This document shows, one piece after another, positions 14,629 to 22,433 of a stretch of 23,539 nt of DNA. This DNA is from an uncultured Micavibrio sp. Lineage in GTDB: Bacteria; Pseudomonadota; Alphaproteobacteria; Micavibrionales; UBA1664. Position 1 is the stretch's first letter; each line of letters starts with the position of its first letter. The notes beneath the pieces were generated by a model that saw only the letters and a list, made by a program, of their open reading frames with translations, was not told the DNA's origin and ran no database searches. A program made the translations under genes and the position numbers. The DNA lies in the NCBI GenBank assembly GCA_937896295.1, contig CALBME010000167.1, positions 1-23,539 on the forward strand. The letters run 5' to 3'.

Positions 14629-15264
14629 ATGGATATCAAGGCCCGCATCAATACCATCCGCGCGACCCTGCCCGGTCATGTGACGCTGGTGGCGGTCACC
14701 AAAACGCTGGGGGATGACACCCTTCAGGCCGCGCTGGACGCGGGTCTGCGCGTCTTTGGCGAAAACCGGGTGCAGGAGGCGAAAGACCATTGGGACCACC
14801 GGCGCGCGGCGTATCCCGACCTGGAACTGCACCTGATCGGGCATCTGCAGACCAACAAGGCGGCCATGGCCGTTGCACTGTTCGATGTGATCGAAACCGT
14901 GGACCGCGCCCGGCTGGTCGACGCGCTGGCGGCGGAAATGGACAAACAGAACCGTCGGCCCGCCTGTTATATCCAGGTCAATACAGGGCTTGAACCGCAG
15001 AAAGGCGGCGTGGCGCCGGACGATCTGGACGCGCTGTATCATTACGGCACCGCCAAGGGCCTGCGCATCACGGGGCTTATGTGCATCCCCCCGGCCGGGG
15101 ACGATCCGGCCCCGCATTTCACCGGACTGGCGGCGCATGCAAGGCGGCTGGCCCTGCCCCATATCAGCATGGGCATGTCCGGCGATTATGAGACGGCCAT
15201 CGCCTGCGGCGCCACCCATATCCGCCTGGGTTCGGCCTTGTTCGGCGCCCGGCAGGGAGTATAA
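14629..15264 (+). CDS. yggS: YggS/PLPBP family PLP homeostasis protein
   Basis: This 211-residue, single-domain alanine-racemase-like barrel protein binds pyridoxal 5'-phosphate and keeps vitamin B6 and amino-acid pools balanced; no enzyme activity is known for the family. The PLP lysine is K25 in LVAVTKT. Other family motifs are FGENRVQE (43-50), HLIGHLQTNK (68-77), CYIQVNTG, GLMCIPP, SMGMSGDYETAI and THIRLGSALFG. The frame is open far upstream, but that part is antisense to mscL; the ATG at 14629 gives the right N terminus. It is slightly shorter than usual (about 220-235). The hydroxylase gene begins 2 bases after its stop. Confidence 0.95.
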   Translation: MDIKARINTIRATLPGHVTLVAVTKTLGDDTLQAALDAGLRVFGENRVQEAKDHWDHRRAAYPDLELHLIGHLQTNKAAMAVALFDVIETVDRARLVDALAAEMDKQNRRPACYIQVNTGLEPQKGGVAPDDLDALYHYGTAKGLRITGLMCIPPAGDDPAPHFTGLAAHARRLALPHISMGMSGDYETAIACGATHIRLGSALFGARQGV

Positions 15265-15266
15265 CC

Positions 15267-16508
15267 ATGGGCATGAATCATTCGATCGGCATTATCGGGG
15301 GCGGCCTTGCCGGACTTACGCTTGCGGCCCTGCTGGGACAGCAGGGGCACGATGTCGTATGCATCGACGCCGAAACCCTGTCGGCCAGCGCGGCGGCGGG
15401 TTTCGATGTGCGCACCACGGCCATTTCGTACGGGTCGCGCCAGGTGATGGAACGGGCCGGTGTCTGGCAAAGCCTGTCCGCGAACCGCGAGGCGATCAGG
15501 ACCATCGACATTCTGGACGGCGACGACACCCACACCCTGACCTTTGACGCGCGCGAAATCGATGCGGAGGCGTTTGGATGGATCGTCGATAATGCTGATC
15601 TGCGTCGCGCGCTGGTCAAGCGCGTGCAGTCCTTAAAAAATGTTACCCACCTGACAGGGGTGAAGGTACAGGACGTTACGTTCACGGACGACCATGCCAC
15701 CATCGTCATGGCAGGCGGCAAAAAGATAAACGTGCAACTGGCCGTTGGCGCGGACGGACGCAGGTCGGTCTTGCGCGACGTCATGCGCATCGGCACATGG
15801 GGCCGCGATTACAGGCAGACCGCCGTCGTATGCCTGGTCGCGCATGAAAAGCCGCATCACGGCATGGCGGTCGAACATTTCCGCCCGGAAGGCCCGTTTG
15901 CGCTTCTGCCCTTTACCGACCTGCCGGATGGCACACACCGCAGCGCACTGGTGTGGAGCGTGCATGGCGGCGATGCCAAACAATGGGTCGATTGCGATGA
16001 GGATGTTTTCAACGCCGCCCTGCAGCTGCGCAGCCAGGACCGTTACGGCGCGATCCGCGTGGCCGGCAGGCGCGCGGCCTACCCGCTTTCGCTGGCTAAA
16101 TCATATATCTACACCGCGCCGCGCGCGGTGCTGGTGGCGGAGGCCGCGCATGGCATGCACCCGATCGCCGGACAGGGGCTGAACATGAGCCTTCGCGATA
16201 TTGCGGCGCTGGCCGATCTTTTGAAAGACGCGCCCGATGCAGGGGATGAAAAACTGCTGACGACGTTCCAGGCCCGGCGCCGCGCCGACAACCTGGCGAT
16301 GGCGCTTGCGACGGACCAGCTGACGCTCCTGTTTTCGAACGACTTTCTGCCCGTCAGCGCCCTGCGCCGCATCGGCCTGCGGGCGGTTGCCCGCCTGCCC
16401 TTTGCGAAGAAGTTCTTCATGGAGCAGGCGATGGGTATCGCCGCCTTCAGTAAGGCATCGGATAGCGGCGATACACCGCGTCGATTTCCTTCAGCACGCC
16501 GGCGCTGA
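15267..16508 (+). CDS. UbiH/UbiF/UbiL-family FAD-dependent hydroxylase
   Basis: This 413-residue class A flavin monooxygenase is likely to hydroxylate the ring of a ubiquinone precursor. The FAD Rossmann motif is IIGGGLAGLTLA (9-20). The DG motif is GADGRRS (161-167), and the second FAD motif is AEAAHGMHPIAGQGLN (291-306). In that motif AEAAH replaces the more usual GDAAH, a variant also common in alphaproteobacterial members. Which ring position it acts on (C1, C5 or C6) cannot be told here, as alphaproteobacteria often use few or broad-range hydroxylases. The start may be ATG 15267 or 15273. The last 62 bases overlap the convergent reductase gene, and the basic tail after about residue 395 is not family-like. 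Confidence 0.9.
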   Translation: MGMNHSIGIIGGGLAGLTLAALLGQQGHDVVCIDAETLSASAAAGFDVRTTAISYGSRQVMERAGVWQSLSANREAIRTIDILDGDDTHTLTFDAREIDAEAFGWIVDNADLRRALVKRVQSLKNVTHLTGVKVQDVTFTDDHATIVMAGGKKINVQLAVGADGRRSVLRDVMRIGTWGRDYRQTAVVCLVAHEKPHHGMAVEHFRPEGPFALLPFTDLPDGTHRSALVWSVHGGDAKQWVDCDEDVFNAALQLRSQDRYGAIRVAGRRAAYPLSLAKSYIYTAPRAVLVAEAAHGMHPIAGQGLNMSLRDIAALADLLKDAPDAGDEKLLTTFQARRRADNLAMALATDQLTLLFSNDFLPVSALRRIGLRAVARLPFAKKFFMEQAMGIAAFSKASDSGDTPRRFPSARRR

Positions 16509-17493
16509 GCGTCAGGTCGCCCGCATCGATATTGTTTTTCAGCTGATCCATGGTGGTCGCGCCGATGATGGTCGAGGTGACGAAATTCTGCTGGCGGCAG
16601 AAGGCAATCGCCATCTGGCAGACATCAAGACCATGTTTTTCCGCAATCGCGATATAAGACGCCACCGCCTCGTGCGCGGCGGGCGTGTCGCGGTGCGGGG
16701 TGCGCGGATCAACGGTCCAGCGCGCACCGGCGGGACGGGCGCCGCCTGCATATTTTCCGGCAACCATGCCACCGCCCAGCGGTGACCACGGCAGGTATGC
16801 GACATCTTCACGGACGCAGACTTCCGCGACATGCGGGTCGTCGACACGGCAGAGCAGGCCGAATTCATGCTGGGTCGAGGCCATGCGCGGCAGGCCGTGT
16901 TTTTCAGCCAGCCACAGGTATTTCATGATGCCCCATGCGCTGTCATTGGAAAGGCCGCAGTGACGTATTTTCCCGGCCTTCACGGCAGCGTCCAGCGCGG
17001 TGAGGATATCGAGCAGGTTTTCTTCCTGCTTTTGCGTCGTGGTCGCCGTGAAATCGATTTTACCCGCGCCGTGCGATGCAAAATGCGGGAACGGCCGTGC
17101 GGGCCAGTGCAGCTGGTACAGGTCGATATAATCGGTCTGCAGTCTTTTTAGGGATGCGTCGATGGCGGCGTGAACGGATTTGCCATCCAGCGTGGCCCCG
17201 CCGCGAATGTAGCCAAAACCGGGGCCGACGATTTTGCTGGCGAGAATGACGCGGTCGCGGTTTTTACGCGCGGCGAACCACGTGCCGATGATCGTTTCGG
17301 TCTTGCCGTATGTTTCGGCAGAAGGCGGCACCGCATACATTTCGGCGGTATCAAAAAAATTGATGCCGCGGTCGAGCGCGTAATCCATCTGCGCATGGCC
17401 TTCGGCTTCGGTGTTCTGGTTGCCCCATGTCATGGTGCCGAGGCAGATATCCGTCACCTCAAGGCCGGTGCGGCCCAGCTTGTTCTTTTTCAT
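16447..17493 (-). CDS. Aldo/keto reductase, Tas-like
   Basis: This 348-residue NADPH-dependent oxidoreductase is close in length and motifs to E. coli Tas. The catalytic tetrad is complete: D48 and Y53 in FFDTAEMY, K87 in ILASKI, and H129 in LYQLHW. Typical features are LGRTGLEVTDICLGTMTWG at the start, SNDSAWG, and a cofactor-binding C-terminal segment (STIIGATTMDQLKNNI, then EIDAVYRRYP). The natural substrate of this subfamily is not known. The conserved C terminus supports this stop codon, and hence a real convergent overlap with the hydroxylase gene. The 140 bases upstream of its start hold no further gene; they contain one GC hairpin near 17562-17578 without a T run. Confidence 0.93.
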   Translation of the reverse strand: MKKNKLGRTGLEVTDICLGTMTWGNQNTEAEGHAQMDYALDRGINFFDTAEMYAVPPSAETYGKTETIIGTWFAARKNRDRVILASKIVGPGFGYIRGGATLDGKSVHAAIDASLKRLQTDYIDLYQLHWPARPFPHFASHGAGKIDFTATTTQKQEENLLDILTALDAAVKAGKIRHCGLSNDSAWGIMKYLWLAEKHGLPRMASTQHEFGLLCRVDDPHVAEVCVREDVAYLPWSPLGGGMVAGKYAGGARPAGARWTVDPRTPHRDTPAAHEAVASYIAIAEKHGLDVCQMAIAFCRQQNFVTSTIIGATTMDQLKNNIDAGDLTLSAGVLKEIDAVYRRYPMPY

Positions 17494-17633
17494 CTGATCA
17501 ATCCCTTACAACCCCTGTGATGGAGCGTTACCTAGCGCAGACATGCCGGTTTGGAAAGTGCGGCGGATTGATCGTCCGCGCGCATCAAAACCGCACCACA
17601 GGCCGATATCATCGCAGGGAAAGACGCGGACAG

Positions 17634-18095
17634 TCAGTCTTTGTAATCCTGCAGGTTGGACGGCAGGTCCCTGGGCAGAGCTGTATCCAGTTCCTGGGTG
17701 ACGAGGACGGAGAGCTGTTTTTGGAAGACACGCAGCTGTTCGTCCTTGATGGATTTGCGGTCCACTGTGACCTTGGAGAGAACCGTGTGGCCTTTTGCGT
17801 CCTGCGAGAAATGGCATTCGAAGTTACGGACCGTCTGAGAGCCGAAAGGGTTAATGTCTGAGAAGCTGATGAAGGCGCTTCCCCTTGTCTCGCCGCCCTG
17901 TTCAACATTCACAGTTATGGGGAAACGTACATATTGCTCTAACAGTGCGCGGCAGGCGCCATAACGCCAGGAGGCATGGACGGGCCGGGTCATGGCATAG
18001 TAAATGCCGCCAATCGACAGAACCCCGATCAGGATCAGCCAATAGATTGTTTTTACACCAATAATCTTGTCATTGAGAAAGCCGGGAAGCGCCAT
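17634..18095 (-). CDS. Hypothetical one-TM protein downstream of icmB
   Basis: I do not recognise this 153-residue protein. One membrane helix spans about residues 17-35 (YWLILIGVLSIGGIYYAM) after a short cytoplasmic start. The remaining 118 residues are probably periplasmic and contain two cysteines (C48, C94) that could form a disulphide. Its start codon is only 2 bases from the icmB stop, so it is almost surely cotranscribed and is a candidate part of the secretion apparatus. In Legionella the genes after icmB are tphA and icmF. This protein is far too small to be either in full and shows no resemblance that I can see. Confidence 0.8.
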   Translation of the reverse strand: MALPGFLNDKIIGVKTIYWLILIGVLSIGGIYYAMTRPVHASWRYGACRALLEQYVRFPITVNVEQGGETRGSAFISFSDINPFGSQTVRNFECHFSQDAKGHTVLSKVTVDRKSIKDEQLRVFQKQLSVLVTQELDTALPRDLPSNLQDYKD

Positions 18096-18097
18096 GC

Positions 18098-21088
18098 TCA
18101 GTTCCCCGCCCCGGCATCCACTTCCGGATTATTGTGGGACATCGACACCAGTTCCTCGACGATTTCTTCCACCACCGCAGAAACGGCCGTGGTCTGCGTC
18201 TCACCGGATTCAGCGCGGGAAAACACCCGGCGTTTGATTTCAGAACGGGCCGAGCCGCCGGGGAAGTTGGAAGCCAGCAGCTGGCGTGCGCGGCGGGATC
18301 CGAGACGCGAATACAAACGGTTGCGGATCGCCACGTCTTCGGAGGAGGTCGAAAGCGCCCAGAGTTCGACTGGTCCCATGGTGTTGATGAGGTGCTGTTC
18401 GTAGCGGCCTTCGTTGGTGCCAAGCACCAGCAGCGCGGGCGCCCCGCCGGCACGTGGGCCGGTCAGACGGTGGCGGATGACGTGACGCGCGGTGTTGGAC
18501 AGGCCAAAGCGCGTCTGAACGTTTTCCACCGCGCGTTCGGAAACGGCCGTCCCCAGCACCCAGACGCCGGTGGCAAGGTCGACCATGTCGTTGTCGAAGT
18601 CGTCCAGAAGCTGGGACGCCAGGACGATCTGAACGCCGCGCTTACGGCCTTCGCGCACGTCGCGCACGATCTGGCCGCGCACGGATTTGGATTTCGAGGT
18701 GCGGTGAAATTCGTCATAGCACAGACGCTTGGGTGTTTCGCCCATGTCGACCAGTCGGCTTTCATGATACTTGCGATATTTTTCCGGGATGGCGCGAAGC
18801 GAGTCCATGCTCATCCACCAGCTGCGCACCAGCGCGTGACGCGCCAGCATGTACATGATGGATGTCTGGCGGTCCGCGCCTTCGTCACCCTGCGGCGCCA
18901 CGTCCATGAGGTCGAGCGCGCAGACGCGTGCATCGGTGATTTCAAAGCGCGTGACGCTGGACAGAATGGGATATTCACGAATGGCCGAGGTGATCATACG
19001 CTCGAACGCGTTGATGACGGTTTCAGCCGATGTGCCGATCTGGGTTTCTTCGAGCAGCGAGCGGATCTGCGGACGGCGGGCGGCGGTGATGGCATCGCCC
19101 AGCACCGGCACGGCATGACGCTGCGCCAGGTTTGCAAGGTGCCAGAGTTCGCGGTCGAAGAACTGGTCGACGACATCCCACCAGTACGGATCCGGCGGCA
19201 GGTGCACGTTGTATTTCTTGATCGCCTCGTCAATGTCGTGATCGACGCGGGGCAGATAGGGGCGAGCCTCGGCATTCGCCATGGAATCATCGCGCCAGCG
19301 ATACATTTCATCGACCACCAGCCCCGCCAGCTGCTGAATGCCGTCATAGGGCCGTTCCTGACCGGGCGGCGTACAGAGCAACGTTAGCAGTTCAGTCAGA
19401 TAAGAGCGTTCGTCGATCAGCGGATAGCGGCAGCCGAGCTGCGTATCGAACGGGTTGATCGCGTATTGCGGCGACATCTGCAGGCGGTAATACGCCGCCT
19501 CGTGACGGCGGTCCTGCGGCAGCGATTCCTTGATAAGCGAAATCAGGCCGGATGACGAGGGTCCGATATCAATGACCGCCACGAAGGGCAGGCGCGAGAG
19601 ACCGGGCGAAAGACAGGTGCCGAGATTGAGCGAGTTCATCAGCACGGATTTACCCGCACCGGGCTGCGCGAAAATCAGGTCGAACCACGTCGTCGTCAGG
19701 CTGGTGCCGGTCTGGTACGGCCAGACTTTGCCGTCCGGCGTGCGCAGAAGCAGCGCACCCTTATCAAATGGCGAAGACGGGCGTTGCCACGGCAAAAGCT
19801 TCATCACCTCGGCCATCGGGGCGATGGCCGCGGGCGCGGTCGAGGCCGCGGAAATGCCAAGTGCGCTTGAGACCACGCATTCCAGCGGATCGCCCACGAC
19901 GTTAGAGACCTGGCAGTACCCCCAGGCTTCCGCCGCCTGCATCAGGACGGAGACACGGTCTTCGACCACCTCGGGCTTGTCGGCCGGCCCCCAGGTGGAC
20001 AGCGAAATGCGAAGCTTCACCACCGGTTCGGACCGGGCCAGCGCCTTGAGCGAATCCAGTGAATTCTTGATCGTGCGGTTGATGGGGTTGGTAATGGTCA
20101 GGAATGTCGCGATCGAATTTTTCGCGTTGATACCTTCGGTGCCGCCGGATTCGATCAGGAACGAGATGCGGAACGGCACCTTGGTTTCGAACAGGCGGTT
20201 GAGCAGCATCGGGAAAGGCGACGGGTCCATCGGCGCGAGCACGATGTCACACCCACCCCACAGAATACTGCCGATCTGAACGATGTGATCGGACTTGATC
20301 TTGGCGCTGGCGGCGGTCAGCTGTTGCTTGACCGAGGGCCAGAGAATTTCGGACAGGTCGTTGGCATCCTTCGCCGCGCGTACGGGGATCGGATCGCCGG
20401 GAAGCACCGGCTTCCATTTATCGTTCACATGATCCGGGAACATGTTGTTGCGCACGGCGCGCAGGGCGTCGTGCACCTCCAGCATGTCGGCGCGGATGCC
20501 CAGTTCGTCGAGCGCCGACATGATGCCGGTCACATAGGAACGATGACGCGCGCGCAGAACGTCGAGCGCGGCCAGCGGATACTGCGCATTCGGCGCATTG
20601 ACCCATTTCTTGTTCTTGCCGTCCTTCGCCGCGCGGGCATAGTCGGATTTGGTCAGGATGCTGGGACGCGTCCACAGCACGAAATAGCATTCTTCCCACA
20701 CCATGTAGTGGGAAAGGTGACGCACCCGTTCGCGGAACAGATCTTCGAGATCGAGACCGATATTGCGCGAAGCCTGAAGGGAGGGACGGACCAGTTCCTC
20801 CAGCGCGCCGCGCGCACGCGCGGGATCGCGCACGAAATAAATCTGCATCGCGTGACCGGGGCGGTCGAAACGCGCGCCCAGTTTGACGGTCGATGACTGG
20901 ACAAGGTGGGCGTACTCCTCCTCGCCGATGATCTGGCGCGAGCCGTCGATTTTCAGATAGGTAAGCAGCGAGCCATCAGCCGACACCATCGTGTTTTCGT
21001 CATCGGCGGTTTCAAGGCGGATAAACGACTCCACCGGCTGTTTGAAGCCGGTCACAAAAGGAGAGAAAAACTTGTCTATAAAGGACAT
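18098..21088 (-). CDS. icmB: Type IVB secretion ATPase IcmB/DotO
   Basis: This 996-residue protein (Legionella IcmB is about 1,009) is the VirB4/TraU-class cytoplasmic ATPase that powers assembly and transport in Dot/Icm systems. Residues 1-430 form the N-terminal VirB4-like part. The Walker A region is AQPGAGKSVLMN with K480 and S481; the first glycine of the classical GxxxxGKS is alanine (A474). Walker B is RLCYDEF with D792 and E793, followed by ASQLLDDF, a likely sensor segment with Gln. Identification also rests on the neighbours, since the gene lies between an IcmJ/DotN gene and a tightly linked small gene. The ribosome binding site is weak. The C-terminal 60 residues are Ser/Glu-rich and probably disordered. 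Confidence 0.92.
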   Translation of the reverse strand: MSFIDKFFSPFVTGFKQPVESFIRLETADDENTMVSADGSLLTYLKIDGSRQIIGEEEYAHLVQSSTVKLGARFDRPGHAMQIYFVRDPARARGALEELVRPSLQASRNIGLDLEDLFRERVRHLSHYMVWEECYFVLWTRPSILTKSDYARAAKDGKNKKWVNAPNAQYPLAALDVLRARHRSYVTGIMSALDELGIRADMLEVHDALRAVRNNMFPDHVNDKWKPVLPGDPIPVRAAKDANDLSEILWPSVKQQLTAASAKIKSDHIVQIGSILWGGCDIVLAPMDPSPFPMLLNRLFETKVPFRISFLIESGGTEGINAKNSIATFLTITNPINRTIKNSLDSLKALARSEPVVKLRISLSTWGPADKPEVVEDRVSVLMQAAEAWGYCQVSNVVGDPLECVVSSALGISAASTAPAAIAPMAEVMKLLPWQRPSSPFDKGALLLRTPDGKVWPYQTGTSLTTTWFDLIFAQPGAGKSVLMNSLNLGTCLSPGLSRLPFVAVIDIGPSSSGLISLIKESLPQDRRHEAAYYRLQMSPQYAINPFDTQLGCRYPLIDERSYLTELLTLLCTPPGQERPYDGIQQLAGLVVDEMYRWRDDSMANAEARPYLPRVDHDIDEAIKKYNVHLPPDPYWWDVVDQFFDRELWHLANLAQRHAVPVLGDAITAARRPQIRSLLEETQIGTSAETVINAFERMITSAIREYPILSSVTRFEITDARVCALDLMDVAPQGDEGADRQTSIMYMLARHALVRSWWMSMDSLRAIPEKYRKYHESRLVDMGETPKRLCYDEFHRTSKSKSVRGQIVRDVREGRKRGVQIVLASQLLDDFDNDMVDLATGVWVLGTAVSERAVENVQTRFGLSNTARHVIRHRLTGPRAGGAPALLVLGTNEGRYEQHLINTMGPVELWALSTSSEDVAIRNRLYSRLGSRRARQLLASNFPGGSARSEIKRRVFSRAESGETQTTAVSAVVEEIVEELVSMSHNNPEVDAGAGN

Positions 21089-21159
21089 CGAATCGCGCTG
21101 TCGTAAATCTTAACGATTGTACCTTGATTTAGACGGGAAACGAAGTGGGATTAAGGGCT

Positions 21160-21186
21160 TACGCAGCTTTCAGCTGCTTGAACTCC
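21160..21186 (-). repeat. Duplicate of the icmJ 3' end
   Basis: This 27-base stretch repeats, without mismatch, the icmJ end at 21245-21271 except for the stop-codon base just outside the repeat (TAA here, TAG in the gene). The copies are 85 bases apart in direct orientation and out of frame with each other. Between them lie 58 GC-rich bases (21187-21244) with inverted and direct short repeats, such as GAACGCC twice and GCGGG...CCCGC. This looks like a small palindromic repeat element or a local duplication at the gene end. Confidence 0.8.
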
Positions 21187-21243
21187 CAGCCGGATGCGGG
21201 GCCTCGCCGGCCCGCTCACTGGCGTTCGCCCCCGCTCGGCGTT

Positions 21244-21942
21244 CTACGCAGCTTTCAGCTGCTTGAACTCCTCAAGCCACTGGGCGGGCTGCCACTGGCC
21301 GAAGGGGCCGTCCTTGGAGCGCCAGTAGGCCAGAATCTGGGGGAACTGGTTAAATTCCAGATCGCCCTCGGAAATGATGCGGCGGTCGAGCGGAAACAGG
21401 CGCACGCCCTCCAGCTTGTCGCCGCGCGTCTTGTAGGCGCGGGGGTCGATGTAATCGCGCAAAACCATGGACAGGACGGCGGGGTCGTCGGTCTTGATGC
21501 GGACCTTCGCCTCTTCCCTGCGGGCGGTGATGACTTCCAGCGCGCGGCGCGCGGCCTCGGCCACCGGGCCCTGGCTGATCCGGGCGACATAGATGGCGCG
21601 GGCCAGATGATGAAGCATGGACTGGTCGATTTCAGGCAGCCATACCAGCACACCCGATTTCATGGCAGCGACGCGGTCGAGCGCAAAGCACTGGTCGCAG
21701 AAAATGCAGGAGGTCACAAGGTCGGATGGATTTTCCGGGTTGGCCTTGGCCCCTTTGGCGCGGACGATCTGATACTTGCGGGCGGAAAAACCGCAATACT
21801 GGCACGTATGATTGTCGCGTTCGAATACCTTGGCCCGCACCTCTTCGGTGATTTCGGGCGCGGAAGCAGAAGAGCCGGCGCTTGCAGCGCCGGCTTTTCC
21901 GTTAGGCTCGGCCAGGCCGAGCGTGATGGGTAAATACGCCAT
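21244..21942 (-). CDS. icmJ: IcmJ/DotN, type IV coupling complex zinc protein
   Basis: The product is 232 residues (Legionella IcmJ/DotN is about 208). The core resembles an HNH-endonuclease fold with a zinc site. It reads ERDNHTCQYCGF (C47, C50), then NPSDLVTSCIFCDQCF (C79, C82, C85) and GVLVWLPEI, closely following DotN. DotN is a structural part of the DotL-DotM-IcmSW coupling complex that receives effectors at the inner membrane, and the HNH fold there is not known to cut DNA. Its position between icmD-like and icmB genes is the same as in Legionella. AAGGA precedes the ATG at 21942. Residues 11-29 are an Ala/Ser/Gly-rich segment encoded by strong palindromes and are probably an inserted linker. 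Confidence 0.9.
   Translation of the reverse strand: MAYLPITLGLAEPNGKAGAASAGSSASAPEITEEVRAKVFERDNHTCQYCGFSARKYQIVRAKGAKANPENPSDLVTSCIFCDQCFALDRVAAMKSGVLVWLPEIDQSMLHHLARAIYVARISQGPVAEAARRALEVITARREEAKVRIKTDDPAVLSMVLRDYIDPRAYKTRGDKLEGVRLFPLDRRIISEGDLEFNQFPQILAYWRSKDGPFGQWQPAQWLEEFKQLKAA
21873..21922. repeat. Two palindromes inside the icmJ 5' coding region
   Basis: AGCCGGCGC (21873-21881) pairs perfectly with GCGCCGGCT (21887-21895) around a 5-base loop, with TTTT on the plus strand. GCTCGGCC (21906-21913) pairs with GGCCGAGC (21915-21922) around a single base. Together they encode most of the Ala/Ser/Gly-rich linker at residues 8-24. On the mRNA these hairpins would lie within the first 70 coding bases. 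Confidence 0.75.
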
Positions 21943-21954
21943 CGTTCCTTTAAC

Positions 21955-22410
21955 TTAGTTAATCGTCGGTTTGTTCGACCAGTTCTGGAAGTCGGCTTCC
22001 GAACCGTCTTTCATCGTGTTCTGCACGATGCCCGAGAGGAACGGCAGAGCCAGAAGCATGCCACCGAAACCGAGTTTCGCAATGCCGTTTTTCATCGGCG
22101 TCTGCGAGGGGTTTTCAACGTGCTTCTTCAGGTCAACGATACCCAGAGCCGAGAGAGCAGCGCCACCGATATACGAGATATAGGTGATGACGTCGACGAC
22201 CGAGTTGGTACGACCCGACACCGTCGAGGCGTAATCGTTCAGCGTGTTACCGGCTTCAGCGACGCCCATCGTCGAGAAGATGAACACGCCGCCGCTGACG
22301 GCGAACATGACACCAGCGCGCATTTTTGCGGCCGATTTGGTACGAGCGTGCATCACAGAGCCGACCGAAGCCGAAATGTGATGACCCAGGTTAGCAATAG
22401 ATACTTTCAT
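21955..22410 (-). CDS. icmD: IcmD/DotP-like small membrane protein
   Basis: This 151-residue protein is called by synteny (immediately before icmJ, as in Legionella) and by its two-helix design. After an unusually long 31-residue N-terminal stretch there is a hydrophobic segment (32-50) ending in AEA-G (51-54), a plausible signal peptidase site. The conserved module follows: VVDVITYISYIGGAALSALGIV, LKKHVENPSQ (95-103), NGIAKLGFGGMLLALPFLSGIV. The same module occurs repeatedly in the upstream protein. DotP is an inner-membrane component of Dot/Icm systems with no defined biochemical role. A strong AGGAGG (22419-22424) precedes the ATG, and the intergenic gap is 23 bases. Confidence 0.78.
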   Translation of the reverse strand: MKVSIANLGHHISASVGSVMHARTKSAAKMRAGVMFAVSGGVFIFSTMGVAEAGNTLNDYASTVSGRTNSVVDVITYISYIGGAALSALGIVDLKKHVENPSQTPMKNGIAKLGFGGMLLALPFLSGIVQNTMKDGSEADFQNWSNKPTIN

Positions 22411-22433
22411 TGTTTATTCCTCCTGCCTTAATA

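Noticed and set aside
18134..19387. 417-residue plus-strand frame across icmB
   Set aside because: Antisense shadow; no motifs, and icmB is intact with Walker A and B.
21244..21942. HNH homing endonuclease or mobile intron gene
   Set aside because: Cysteine pattern, surrounding sequence and position between icmD-like and icmB genes fit IcmJ/DotN, a structural zinc protein.
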